A program made the translations under genes and the position numbers. Below are positions 45,249 to 53,786 of a DNA stretch of 64,000 bases, in pieces (position 1 is the stretch's first letter; every line of letters starts with the position of its first letter). The stretch comes from Bacteriovorax sp037444575 (lineage in GTDB: Bacteria; Bdellovibrionota; Bacteriovoracia; Bacteriovoracales; Bacteriovoracaceae), in NCBI GenBank assembly GCA_037444575.1, contig JBBIME010000006.1, positions 1-64,000 on the forward strand. The letters are read 5' to 3'. The notes below the pieces were generated by a model, which saw only the letters and a program-made list of their open reading frames with translations, made no database searches and was not told the origin of the DNA.

Positions 45249-47009
45249 TCAAGAATGCGATAGCTCTCGGATAAAATCTTGGTAGACATCTGAACGTGTA
45301 ATGAGTTCGTCATGAATACCGATGTCTTTTACTCGGCCATTTTTCATTACTAAAATTTTATTGGCATTGATAATCGTTTCAACTCTATGGGCAACGATAA
45401 TTGTGAGAGAAAACTTTTGAATAAGAAGAACGAGTTTTCTTAATGCATATTCAAGATCTGAATCAAGAGCAGAGGAAATTTCATCAAAGAAAACAACGTT
45501 CTTTTTTAAATAACAAGCACGAACGCCAGCAAGGAGTTGGCGTTGCCCAAGAGATAAACGCGAAGGAATTACGATGTCATGAGGTCCCAATCCCCAGCTT
45601 TTTAAATAGGGGATGTTCTCCGTTAGAAAATTCCAGCTCTCCATAAAATCAGAAGGCTCTTTGCGTTTTAAAGTGATATTAAACATCAAGCTTTCACTAA
45701 AAATATGCGAGTCTTGCGAGACAATACTCACCTCTCTTCTATATTCCTCAAGATCTTTTAATTGAAGCTCATATCTCTCGTTTTCTTGCCCCATTATTAT
45801 TTTTACTTGTGCTTTTGGAGCGAGAATATTTCCGGCCAAGATATTAAGAAGAGTTGATTTTCCACTTCCAGAGAGACCTACGATACCAATGAGTTCTCCT
45901 GGATGACCTTCGAAATGAATATCAGAAAGTGAAAATTGCTCGCGTTCTACTTCCGTGTTTTCTATATTTTTTGTAGCTCTTTTAGGGTATTCGAAATAAT
46001 CCAAATCAACTTTCAATTTTTGAAAAGCAGTTTTCTTAAAATCTTCCAAAGAAGAGAAACTCTGTTCTGGAATATCGTTTAAAAAATGCTGAATGCGATC
46101 AATTCCAGTAGCTGCTCGTTGAATATTGGCAATTTTTCCTGAAATTTCTTTGATGGGATTAATAGAGCGTTGAATTAAATCAACGATTGCAAAAATAAGT
46201 GCTGCTTCTGTGAGATGAGAATAAGGAAAAATAAAAATAACAAGCGCTAATAAAATAGGATAAAGAGATTCAGCCAAGGCGTAATAAGTGGCATCCATAG
46301 TATTGACTTGATTCTGTTTATGTAAAAAATCCTCAAATACTATTTGAGATTTTTTTGAAGCATACTGATCATGGCGAGTGTAATAAATTTGATGAAAACC
46401 ACCCAACACATTAGCAGTTACCCTATTAACTTGAGCTTGAGAATTGCGAAGGCGCATGAACATATCCCTCATGAGCTGACTTCCCAACAAAAGGAGAACA
46501 GTTGCTATAATTTCGGCCCCAGCAATAAAAAAACCAGTAAATTTTTGAAGGTTTATAAAACCAACAAGACAGGAAACAACAAAACATAGGTCAATAAAAA
46601 TCCCAAAAGATCCCGATGAGATTAAATCACGAATAGCATCTGTATCAGACATGATTCGAGAGAGAATTTCGCCCTGAGGATATTTATCACTATCTAGCTC
46701 ATGAGAAGAAAGCCATCTCCCATAAGTTTCTGTGCGAGCATATTGAATCAACAAACGAACGTACTTATTTACAGAAAGTTGGTAGATGACTCTGTTGGAA
46801 TAAACCAACAGAAAATTTATAAGAAGAGCTATAACAGATGAGTTAAAAAGAACATCATCGCTGTAGTTTCGAGAAAGATTTGAAATAAGGCCAGGTGTTC
46901 TTGCTCCAAGATAAGCAGAGATAATAAGGCAGATCAGCAACAAAGTTATTTGCCCTTTTGATCCTTTAAAGAAAAATAACTTATACCATTTGTTTTTGGA
47001 AGTATTCAT
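45249..47009 (-). CDS. ABC exporter subunit with intact catalytic site
   Basis: A 586-residue half-transporter with about six membrane segments and a C-terminal ATPase. Walker A GLSGSGKSTLLNIL, signature variant LSLGQRQLLAG, and Walker B FFDEISSALD with catalytic Glu kept. It overlaps the upstream half-transporter gene by 29 bases. It is probably the second half of a heterodimeric exporter of the BmrCD/TM287-288 type; the cargo is unknown. Confidence 0.88.
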   Translation of the reverse strand: MNTSKNKWYKLFFFKGSKGQITLLLICLIISAYLGARTPGLISNLSRNYSDDVLFNSSVIALLINFLLVYSNRVIYQLSVNKYVRLLIQYARTETYGRWLSSHELDSDKYPQGEILSRIMSDTDAIRDLISSGSFGIFIDLCFVVSCLVGFINLQKFTGFFIAGAEIIATVLLLLGSQLMRDMFMRLRNSQAQVNRVTANVLGGFHQIYYTRHDQYASKKSQIVFEDFLHKQNQVNTMDATYYALAESLYPILLALVIFIFPYSHLTEAALIFAIVDLIQRSINPIKEISGKIANIQRAATGIDRIQHFLNDIPEQSFSSLEDFKKTAFQKLKVDLDYFEYPKRATKNIENTEVEREQFSLSDIHFEGHPGELIGIVGLSGSGKSTLLNILAGNILAPKAQVKIIMGQENERYELQLKDLEEYRREVSIVSQDSHIFSESLMFNITLKRKEPSDFMESWNFLTENIPYLKSWGLGPHDIVIPSRLSLGQRQLLAGVRACYLKKNVVFFDEISSALDSDLEYALRKLVLLIQKFSLTIIVAHRVETIINANKILVMKNGRVKDIGIHDELITRSDVYQDFIRELSHS

Positions 47010-48681
47010 ATGTTTTGGTCGTTGGTTTGAGAAGTTCTAAAACGCCTCCCTCTTCAATAATTCCTTGTTCTTTATCAATGAAGATAACAACTTCTGAATT
47101 TTTTACAGTTGAAAGACGATGTGCTGTTAAAATGACAGTTTTACTCTTAAGTGCTTCGTGAGCTCGCAAACTTTGAATGATACTTTTCTCTAAAATGAGA
47201 TCAACTGACGAAAAAGGATCATCCCAAATAAGAATATCTGCCCCACTCATAATACTTCGAACAAGACATAGACGTTTCATCTGTCCACCGGAGAGCCTCT
47301 TGCCATTTTCTCCAACTTCAAGACTCATTAATTTATCTAAATCTGGTTCAATGTAATCAAGTCCTAGAATTTTTAAGGCCTCTTTTGCATATCTTTTTTC
47401 AACATCACTTGGCGTTTTCCCTAAGAAAATATTTCTTTCAACTGTGTCGTTATAGATATACGGATCTTGAGCGACTAAACTGATTTTTTGTCCTTTTGTT
47501 CTTAAAACTTCTGCAATTTTTAAAAGTAATTCGCTTTTACCATGACCAGTTTTTGCAATAAGCACATTCCACTTGTGAGAGACAAACCGCAGAGTTAATA
47601 GTTTACCCCAAAAAGGTAAATTAAATCCAAGCTCCTCATTACTTTCATTTTTTTCCAATAACTCTTTTTCAAGATCTTTTTCAGTAATTAATACTGAATC
47701 CAAATCTTTCAGACGATTCCAGGAAGCACTCGATCTGGAGACAACAACACCAACCCAGGATAGATAACTCATGGGCTCCATTAAAAGGAATATGAAACCA
47801 GAGAAAAGAATTAAAGTCGATGCTCCAAGGTTCTGATTTTTTATAATCACAGCTCCCCATAACATTGATAGCCCAATTCCTAGAGTAATCAGTGGCATTG
47901 TTATAGAAATTCCAAGACTCGATTTATAAAAATAATACATTTCTTTAAGCGATTTTTCGGCAAATAGAGATGTGAATGATTCCTCGGCGTGAAAGTTTTT
48001 TATCGTTCTTTTTCCTGCATAGGTCTCAATAATTAAGTTTTGAACTTCACCTTGCGTGTCCTGAGCTAACTTAAAGTATATTTTATTTTTAGAGACAACG
48101 TAGGTAAAAATAACAAAAGAGCAAAACATAGGAGATAAGGCCAAAAGCAGGTGTGAATTAAAACCTATGATTTTAGGAATAAGGATAAACATGGCGATAA
48201 TAAAGTTCCCACCTTGAAGTCCAACAAAACCAATTAAAGCTCTAATTTGTTCAATATCCCCAGTGAGGTATTGAAAAAGTTGTCCAGAACTTAGATGGCG
48301 GAACCTTAGAGGTGTTGCTCCTTCTATTTTTTCTATCAGCTCTTGTCTTAAATGTTTTTGCAGAAGACGGGCAGGATAAAAAAAGAGAATACGCGATGAT
48401 GTTCTAAAAACAATAATTCCCAAAGCAAGCCAGAAAAATTTAGAAGGATGAAGTTCATTGATATTTTTAGAAACAAGATCGGCAAGCTCTTTTGCCATAA
48501 AAGGCAGCTCACTTTGAATTTTATGGGTCAGAATCAGACAAATCGTTCCCAATAAATAATAAAGCTTAAATTCATTAAATTGAGAGACAAGAAGTCCCTT
48601 AAAATTGAGATTCAGTCGTTGTTTTCTCATGGTAATACTATAATGATCAAAAAGAGGATGCGCCAAGGAAATTATTGACAT
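46981..48681 (-). CDS. ABC exporter subunit with degenerate catalytic site
   Basis: A 566-residue half-transporter with N-terminal membrane helices and a C-terminal ATPase. The ATP loop reads IAKTGHGKSELL; the signature LSGGQMKRLCLVRS is normal, but Walker B is ILIWDDPFSSVD with Asp in place of the catalytic Glu. It is paired with the following subunit. The ATG at 48681 overlaps the -35 of the tRNA-Val promoter and has no clear ribosome site; Met18 at 48630 is an alternative. Confidence 0.85.
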   Translation of the reverse strand: MSIISLAHPLFDHYSITMRKQRLNLNFKGLLVSQFNEFKLYYLLGTICLILTHKIQSELPFMAKELADLVSKNINELHPSKFFWLALGIIVFRTSSRILFFYPARLLQKHLRQELIEKIEGATPLRFRHLSSGQLFQYLTGDIEQIRALIGFVGLQGGNFIIAMFILIPKIIGFNSHLLLALSPMFCSFVIFTYVVSKNKIYFKLAQDTQGEVQNLIIETYAGKRTIKNFHAEESFTSLFAEKSLKEMYYFYKSSLGISITMPLITLGIGLSMLWGAVIIKNQNLGASTLILFSGFIFLLMEPMSYLSWVGVVVSRSSASWNRLKDLDSVLITEKDLEKELLEKNESNEELGFNLPFWGKLLTLRFVSHKWNVLIAKTGHGKSELLLKIAEVLRTKGQKISLVAQDPYIYNDTVERNIFLGKTPSDVEKRYAKEALKILGLDYIEPDLDKLMSLEVGENGKRLSGGQMKRLCLVRSIMSGADILIWDDPFSSVDLILEKSIIQSLRAHEALKSKTVILTAHRLSTVKNSEVVIFIDKEQGIIEEGGVLELLKPTTKTYEYFQKQMV

Positions 48682-48703
48682 AAAAACGTGCGACTTTTAG
48701 TAT
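48675..48703 (+). promoter_or_regulatory. Promoter of tRNA-Val
   Basis: A perfect TTGACA (48675-48680), a 17-base spacer and TAGTAT (48698-48703), 14 bases before the tRNA. It overlaps the start of the divergent ABC exporter gene. Confidence 0.6.
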
Positions 48704-48717
48704 ATGGGTACTTCTAT

Positions 48718-48792
48718 AGGCGGGTAGCTCAGTGGTAGAGCGCTTGGTCGACATCCAAGTGGTCGCAGGTTCGACCCCTGTCCCGCCTACCA
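48718..48792 (+). tRNA. tRNA-Val (GAC), with C at position 33
   Basis: A 75-base cloverleaf with encoded CCA. Acceptor AGGCGGG pairs with CCCGCCT. D-arm GCTC/GAGC; anticodon stem CTTGG/CCAAG around loop TCGACAT, giving anticodon GAC; T-arm GCAGG-TTCGACC-CCTGT. Position 33 is C instead of the almost universal U. Confidence 0.9.
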
Positions 48793-48805
48793 TCTCAAAA
48801 TAATG

Positions 48806-50302
48806 CTACATTTGGCGATATATAAAAAATGACCAGCTCATCAATTTGCTGATGATAAAAAGTTTTATTTTATCTAATACTGATTTTTTACTAGGAGTAA
48901 AGGCCGTCGATTCATTTTCTTCAATGAATAGTTTGAACGAATGGACGGATGAAGCAAATTGCATATCTGAAATAATAACCCCACTTTCATGATCTGTGAA
49001 AGTTGAGCGTGGATTAAAATTATAAGACCCGATAAATGTTTTTTTCTTATCTACCACTGCAAGCTTGATATGCATAAAATCTTGGCCTTGGTGCTGAATT
49101 ATCTTCACACCACGGGCCTTTAACTCAGCAGCTTGTTTTTCCCATAATTGGAGGGTCAATGGAGTGTCTATTGACTCCCATGAAGGTACGACAAAGGTTA
49201 TTTTTACTCCCCTGTCTATGGCAGCATTCAATTCAGCTAAGTATTCGTCTGTATAGTTCATATACGGAGAAAAAATAACAATATCTTCTTTTGCTTGATT
49301 GAACATTTCTAATAAATTCTTCGAAACTCCAAGAGCGTATGGTTTTGCTAATTTCTCAACCGAATCAGAAATATATTCTGCCTTTTCTATAGGTTTTAAT
49401 TTTCTATAGATATCATCTACTGGCCTTGTCAGTTCTTTATCTTCAGCGATCTTTAAAAATTTTGAAAGATTCTTCTTTCTGATCTCCACACTAAATTTAT
49501 TAACGTTTTCAATTTTTTTAAATGATCCAAGTTTCCACAAGTCTTGGTAAAAATTAATTGTATTAGTGGTTACTTCACTGGAGTTTACTGCGGCCATTGC
49601 ACTAAGATAATTAAACTTATAAGTGATGTGATTATTCTCATCTCTTATTGCTGCTCCCTTTCGCAACTGGATTCTGAAATTTGAGTTTTGAGGCATTCTA
49701 TCGCCGGTAATAATAAAATTTTGTCCTTCGAAAATTGCGATTTTATCATGCATCCGATTAAAATTCTGAGGATGCAGAAAGCTTAAAAATTTTTCGTAAT
49801 TGGTACCGCGTTCAACGTTATTAAAATATTTTACTTCTACGCCTAAGTCAGAGAGTGCTTTCAAAGTTTCAAGTTTTACTGGAGTATCAATCCAATCATC
49901 AGGATTCCAAGCATCAAGCAATAGGCGTACTTTTACTCCTCTACTCGCGGCATCAGCGAGGGCGGCAAAGAGAACATTTCCAACTTTATTTCCATCAGTC
50001 TGGTAATAAGCAAGAGAAATGGATTTTTGTTCTTTCTTGATGAGATCTAACATCAAGGCCGCATGCTCAGAATCAGATGTACTAAAGTAAGCGCGTGCAG
50101 TGCTAGTTATTTCTTTGACAGCGGTGTGCTCTAGAGTTTTATCAGTGGAATTAATCTCGCTACTTAAAATTTCTCTAGCAAGTGAGTTACAATCTCCCCC
50201 ACCTTCTACAGAAGCTGGCATCCGGAGGTCCGTGTGTTTTTTCACGCTCACAACAGTAAGAATAAAAACAATACAGACTAAAATTGCATTTCTTAGTTTC
50301 AC
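48806..50302 (-). CDS. Phospholipase-D-family protein (cardiolipin-synthase-like)
   Basis: A 498-residue protein starting at GTG with an N-terminal membrane anchor (ILVCIVFILTVVSVK). It has two HKD-type motifs: NRMHDKIAIFEGQNF, where the usual Asp is Glu, and FMHIKLAVVDKKKTFIGSYN with the normal pattern. The two-domain layout and RVKLLLDAWNPD-type strands resemble ClsC-like cardiolipin synthases, but endonuclease or other PLD activity is possible. It acts at the membrane or outside it. Confidence 0.78.
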   Translation of the reverse strand: MKLRNAILVCIVFILTVVSVKKHTDLRMPASVEGGGDCNSLAREILSSEINSTDKTLEHTAVKEITSTARAYFSTSDSEHAALMLDLIKKEQKSISLAYYQTDGNKVGNVLFAALADAASRGVKVRLLLDAWNPDDWIDTPVKLETLKALSDLGVEVKYFNNVERGTNYEKFLSFLHPQNFNRMHDKIAIFEGQNFIITGDRMPQNSNFRIQLRKGAAIRDENNHITYKFNYLSAMAAVNSSEVTTNTINFYQDLWKLGSFKKIENVNKFSVEIRKKNLSKFLKIAEDKELTRPVDDIYRKLKPIEKAEYISDSVEKLAKPYALGVSKNLLEMFNQAKEDIVIFSPYMNYTDEYLAELNAAIDRGVKITFVVPSWESIDTPLTLQLWEKQAAELKARGVKIIQHQGQDFMHIKLAVVDKKKTFIGSYNFNPRSTFTDHESGVIISDMQFASSVHSFKLFIEENESTAFTPSKKSVLDKIKLFIISKLMSWSFFIYRQM

Positions 50303-50360
50303 AATGATTTATCGTTCTTTGGATCAAAATCATGAGAAATAATTTAGATAATTGAGTCGA

Positions 50361-50861
50361 TTAGTCCTTAAACATTATATCTTTAATGCCAATGACTCCA
50401 AAAAAAATTGAACGATTTGAAATGAAAAGCATTTTTGTAAACGGCTGATTATTCTTTTCTAGAACTGGACCATTATCGTCCATTATCATATCCATCACAT
50501 ACTCAACTCTTTTCCCGGAAACGCCGCTGTATAACGTGTCAATATTAAGCGTGCCCCCGTGTTCAAAATCGAAAGTGTCACTTTGGATACGAACTGTAAT
50601 ATATCTACCATCTCTATCTAAAACAACTCCCTCTTTCAGGGACTCTTCTTTAATCTCTATTCTCTCCACCATTTGAGAATTTACAAAACGATCCTGGTAG
50701 AAATGTTTAATTCTGTGGTTTTCTTGATCCAAATCAACTGTGATATTTGCCGAATTGGAGTCAATATCACTGGTAATAACACAAACGACTTTTTCATTTG
50801 CCAGTAAGGTAAGTGAATAGACCAAAAATATAACTACCGATAATGTTTTAAATATTCTCAT
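50361..50861 (-). CDS. Secreted beta-rich protein, unknown function
   Basis: A 166-residue protein. ATG 50861 starts signal peptide MRIFKTLSVVIFLVYSLTLLA; a TTG at 50864 is less likely. The mature part is Asp/Ile/Val-rich with one cysteine, likely all-beta. It is divergent from another secreted gene, with a 15-bp palindrome between them (50950-50964). No family recognised. Confidence 0.6.
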   Translation of the reverse strand: MRIFKTLSVVIFLVYSLTLLANEKVVCVITSDIDSNSANITVDLDQENHRIKHFYQDRFVNSQMVERIEIKEESLKEGVVLDRDGRYITVRIQSDTFDFEHGGTLNIDTLYSGVSGKRVEYVMDMIMDDNGPVLEKNNQPFTKMLFISNRSIFFGVIGIKDIMFKD

Positions 50862-50949
50862 CAAAAGACCCTCGCCATGTTTTATTTTTAAAAACTATAC
50901 AATATTGCTTTTAAAAATTCTAATTTCTAGCACAGAAATCTCTATAATA

Positions 50950-50964
50950 TTTAGTAACGCTAAA
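50950..50964. promoter_or_regulatory. Recurrent palindrome, site 1
   Basis: TTTAGTAACGCTAAA, the same length and arms (TTTAGT / CTAAA) as sites at 52481 and 55564. It lies in the divergent region between two secreted protein genes. A second TTTAGT half-site is at 50980. It matches the 52481 site at 12 of 15 positions. Confidence 0.5.
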
Positions 50965-51064
50965 TTTTCTTATTATCTTTTTAGTAAATATCAATTGAAG
51001 GAGAACTTCTTCAAAGATATCTCTATTAGCAACACAAATAATTGTGGATTGAGGGGGAAACTTT

Positions 51065-51601
51065 ATGAAGAAATTAATCGCACTTGTAACTTTGGGATTG
51101 TCTTTAAATCTTTTTGCTGCAGCATCCACACCAATGAATGCGGTTGAGGAAACTGCTCATATCATCGATAAATACGCAAAAGCTGGAAAGATCGATGCTA
51201 GCTTTTTAACAAATGTTACAACTATATCAGTTCAATCAACAGGCACAGGACTTCAAACTATCGCTTATGCTCCATCTGCTAATCCATCTCAGGCCAACAC
51301 TGTAACAATTTCTTTTGATGCAAATGGAAGAGTAAAAGCAGTTGGCCAAAACTTTGTTTCAGCATACCCAAGACCAATCTTTATTGCTGCTGACGCTGCA
51401 ACTTTACTTGATTTAGGAGCAGAAGCAATCGTTGATCATTTAGCTGATAATGCTGATCTTCCAGTCGTTGCTCAATCAGCTGCGATGGTTCAGTTAACAG
51501 CAGGAGCTAATAGCATCGTAATGAAAATTCAACTTTCTTCTGGAAAAATTTATAACGTCAATATGGATCAAAACGGAAACGTGCTTTCAAAGGGATTCTA
51601 A
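51065..51601 (+). CDS. Secreted protein, unknown function
   Basis: A 178-residue protein with signal peptide MKKLIALVTLGLSLNLFAAA and a GAGGGGG ribosome site. The mature part is Ala/Thr/Val rich with few charges, likely beta-rich, and ends NVLSKGF. It is followed by a strong intrinsic terminator and preceded by a 15-bp palindrome. It may be a highly expressed periplasmic or surface protein; no family recognised. Confidence 0.7.
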   Translation: MKKLIALVTLGLSLNLFAAASTPMNAVEETAHIIDKYAKAGKIDASFLTNVTTISVQSTGTGLQTIAYAPSANPSQANTVTISFDANGRVKAVGQNFVSAYPRPIFIAADAATLLDLGAEAIVDHLADNADLPVVAQSAAMVQLTAGANSIVMKIQLSSGKIYNVNMDQNGNVLSKGF

Positions 51602-51610
51602 TTGTCTTTG

Positions 51611-51645
51611 GTCTTGTCGCAAGGATTTGCGACAAGACTTTTTTT
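51611..51645 (+). terminator. Strong intrinsic terminator
   Basis: GTCTTGTCGCAA (51611-51622) pairs perfectly over 12 bp with TTGCGACAAGAC (51627-51638), loop GGAT, followed by TTTTTTTA. It is 10 bases past the stop of the secreted protein gene and between two convergent genes. Confidence 0.93.
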
Positions 51646-52456
51646 ATACTTGAAAAAGATCAAAGCAAAGTGTCGCTAATTTTTCATCTTTAGATGGCCC
51701 TAATCTCTCCACGACTTCTTCTAATAGCATTGCAAGTTTCTCTCTCACCCATTCATAATCATCATGTGATAAAGACATAATTCCAGAATAGTGAAGGTTA
51801 TCAAGTTTTGGAGTTTGAATGGCCTCGACAGCTCGAAGCCTCCAATGAGTGTGGTGTTGAGGGAGAATTGGAGAATCTTTTTCCAAGTGTAGAACAGATT
51901 TTTTTATCTTGTAGCTTGCTCCTTTTTGCTCGATCAACTTATTGTCTACAAGAAACTGTAATACAGAAGTAATCCTTGAAGTTGGAAGATTAAAATAACG
52001 AGTGAGACTGTTTAAATTTTGAAGCTCAGGAATCATCAAGGCCATATGAATAGCAGCGTAATGCCAGCTACTGTAATAAATCATCTGATCTTCTAGGCCC
52101 ATGCTCTCTTTGATATTGAGACGCTTTTTTAAAACCGCGTGCTGTTCACAACGATTGGAAATTTGTTTGGAAAATAAGTTCTCTAAAGTTTTTGTGCCCG
52201 ATCTTTGCTTTAAAACTAAGAGAATAAAAAATTCGGTATCAGCATCATTAAGTCCCATATAACGAGCACAGGCCTCTGCTTGCTCTGGACTAAAGTGATA
52301 ATCACCAGAAAGAACATGGGTAATAAAAGGATTCTGGCACCCAATGGCCTCTGCGATAAGCTTCCTCTGGCCTCTTCCCTCATTGGGAGTTGCTTCAATC
52401 CAATCTAAAATGAACTGCTTATAGTTTTTATACTCATAAATCGAAGCTTTTTTCAT
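51644..52456 (-). CDS. TIGR02147-type transcriptional regulator
   Basis: A 270-residue cytoplasmic protein. The N-terminal segment YKNYKQFILDWIEATPN with RKLIAEAIGCQNPFITHVL and SPEQAEACARYMGLND matches the TIGR02147 helix-turn-helix region; the C-terminal half has a winged-helix-like stretch (QFLVDNKLIEQKGASYKI). The family is common in Bdellovibrio and Fibrobacter and is presumed DNA binding. A perfect 15-bp palindrome sits 25 bases upstream of the ATG, so autoregulation is likely. Confidence 0.82.
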   Translation of the reverse strand: MKKASIYEYKNYKQFILDWIEATPNEGRGQRKLIAEAIGCQNPFITHVLSGDYHFSPEQAEACARYMGLNDADTEFFILLVLKQRSGTKTLENLFSKQISNRCEQHAVLKKRLNIKESMGLEDQMIYYSSWHYAAIHMALMIPELQNLNSLTRYFNLPTSRITSVLQFLVDNKLIEQKGASYKIKKSVLHLEKDSPILPQHHTHWRLRAVEAIQTPKLDNLHYSGIMSLSHDDYEWVREKLAMLLEEVVERLGPSKDEKLATLCFDLFQV

Positions 52457-52480
52457 AGTTTATCTCCCTAAACTATATTA

Positions 52481-52495
52481 TTTAGTATTACTAAA
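52481..52495. promoter_or_regulatory. Recurrent palindrome, site 2 (beside the regulator)
   Basis: TTTAGTA-T-TACTAAA, a perfect 7-1-7 palindrome in the divergent promoter region between the TIGR02147-type regulator and a secreted protein gene. A further TTTAGT half-site is at 52510-52515. It is the best candidate operator of this regulator. Confidence 0.6.
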
Positions 52496-52587
52496 ATAGT
52501 CACCTAGAATTTAGTGAATAATAATTGCAGGGGGATCTAGAGGTTGTTAGAAATGTATTATATAAGAAACTTTAATAAGGTGGGCCT

Positions 52588-53121
52588 ATGAAGTTTGCAA
52601 TTATCTTATGTTCTCTTATGTCTGTATCAGCATTTGCTGGTGGTGTTAGTGGCGGTGGAGGAAATTTAATTTCTCCAACTCGGCCTATTGAAAAACAAGA
52701 CCCGAGAGAAATCAGAAATATTATTTTAGGCTCAAAAAACTTATTAAAGAAATTTATCAATGCTAAGTACGCTCTCTATAAAACGGGAAGTATGGATTCT
52801 GAAAGTCTTCCACTCTACTCTATTCTTTTTGCTGACAATGAAAACAACTTGCACGAAGTGATGGAAGAAATCTCACTTGATATTCAACTAACTGGCCCAT
52901 GCTTTGATAGCAATGGAACTGCTTTTGACGGCAGCACTTACAATCAAAAAAAGCACTCTATTTGTATTAGTGCTTTCACGATTGCCGAAAAATGTAATAA
53001 AGACGAAGTACCTAGTCAGGCGAGCGCTTTAGTTCTTCATGAGTTCAGCGAAGTTGTTGGTTTATCTGATGACGAGGCCATCACTGTTCAAAAACAAGTG
53101 ATCGCTGAGTTAAAAAAATAA
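52588..53121 (+). CDS. Secreted protein with HExxE motif
   Basis: A 177-residue protein with signal peptide MKFAIILCSLMSVSAFA and then a Gly-rich GGVSGGGGNL stretch. Near the end VLHEFSEVVGLSDDEA resembles the helix of minimal zinc proteases (HExxH) but with Glu in place of the second His, so catalysis is uncertain. Three mature cysteines (GPCFD, ICIS, KCNKD). It is divergent from the TIGR02147-type regulator. Confidence 0.65.
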   Translation: MKFAIILCSLMSVSAFAGGVSGGGGNLISPTRPIEKQDPREIRNIILGSKNLLKKFINAKYALYKTGSMDSESLPLYSILFADNENNLHEVMEEISLDIQLTGPCFDSNGTAFDGSTYNQKKHSICISAFTIAEKCNKDEVPSQASALVLHEFSEVVGLSDDEAITVQKQVIAELKK

Positions 53122-53138
53122 TAAGTAACTATTTTTAA

Positions 53139-53774
53139 TTAATCTACAAAACCTGAATCTTTCCACTCTTTAAGCATTTTTACAACTTCTTCAGAGACGC
53201 GAGGAACATCACTTGATGCTGGAGGCATTTCATTGTCGTTCATAGTCCAGGCATCAGTGACACTGTAGAGAATGTCATCGTAACGATCAATGATCGCCTT
53301 TTTAGAAGTTAAAAGAGGTCGTTTAGGGTGTTTGGCCAGGACATCCGGGTTGTGGCATCGGATACAACTTTTTTCAAAGAGATTAACTTTTAAAGATGAG
53401 TAAGTTGCAGAGAGAGGAATCGGTGCTTCTACTTTCGATTTACTTAAGTGAACAATATATTGCTCTACCAACTTAAGTGATTGATCACTTAGTCTTGGAC
53501 TACCTGATGGCATTTGTCCGTTCTTAACCATTCTGTAGAGCTCTGAGCCCTCAGGATTTCCAGGGAGAATTCTTTTATTCACTTCAGTTTCATCAATGGA
53601 CCATGAATGACATTGCAAACACTGAGGTCTCAAAACCCTATCTCTTATAACTGCAAAACTCACTTGGGTGTCAGCATAGTTAAAAACTTGAAAGCGTGAA
53701 CTCTCATCTGTCCCCGTCTCCATTTTACAGGCAACAAAAGATAAAATCATAATGGAGAAAAGTAATTTCTTCAT
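53139..53774 (-). CDS. Di-haem cytochrome c-like lipoprotein
   Basis: A 211-residue exported protein. Signal with FVACKME (Cys16) suggests a lipoprotein. Two haem c sites: QCLQCHSW (Cys52, Cys55, His56) and SCIRCHNP (Cys137, Cys140, His141), each followed by a possible axial Met (GQMPSG and NEMPPAS). It is an electron carrier at the outer face of a membrane. It is the last of three genes with a haem-motif barrel and YceI. Confidence 0.85.
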   Translation of the reverse strand: MKKLLFSIMILSFVACKMETGTDESSRFQVFNYADTQVSFAVIRDRVLRPQCLQCHSWSIDETEVNKRILPGNPEGSELYRMVKNGQMPSGSPRLSDQSLKLVEQYIVHLSKSKVEAPIPLSATYSSLKVNLFEKSCIRCHNPDVLAKHPKRPLLTSKKAIIDRYDDILYSVTDAWTMNDNEMPPASSDVPRVSEEVVKMLKEWKDSGFVD

Positions 53775-53786
53775 ACCAGCTCCTAA

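Noticed and set aside
48718..48792. Reading the tRNA as Asp (GTC) by shifting the loop
   Set aside because: The CTTGG/CCAAG stem fixes the loop as TCGACAT, so the anticodon is GAC.
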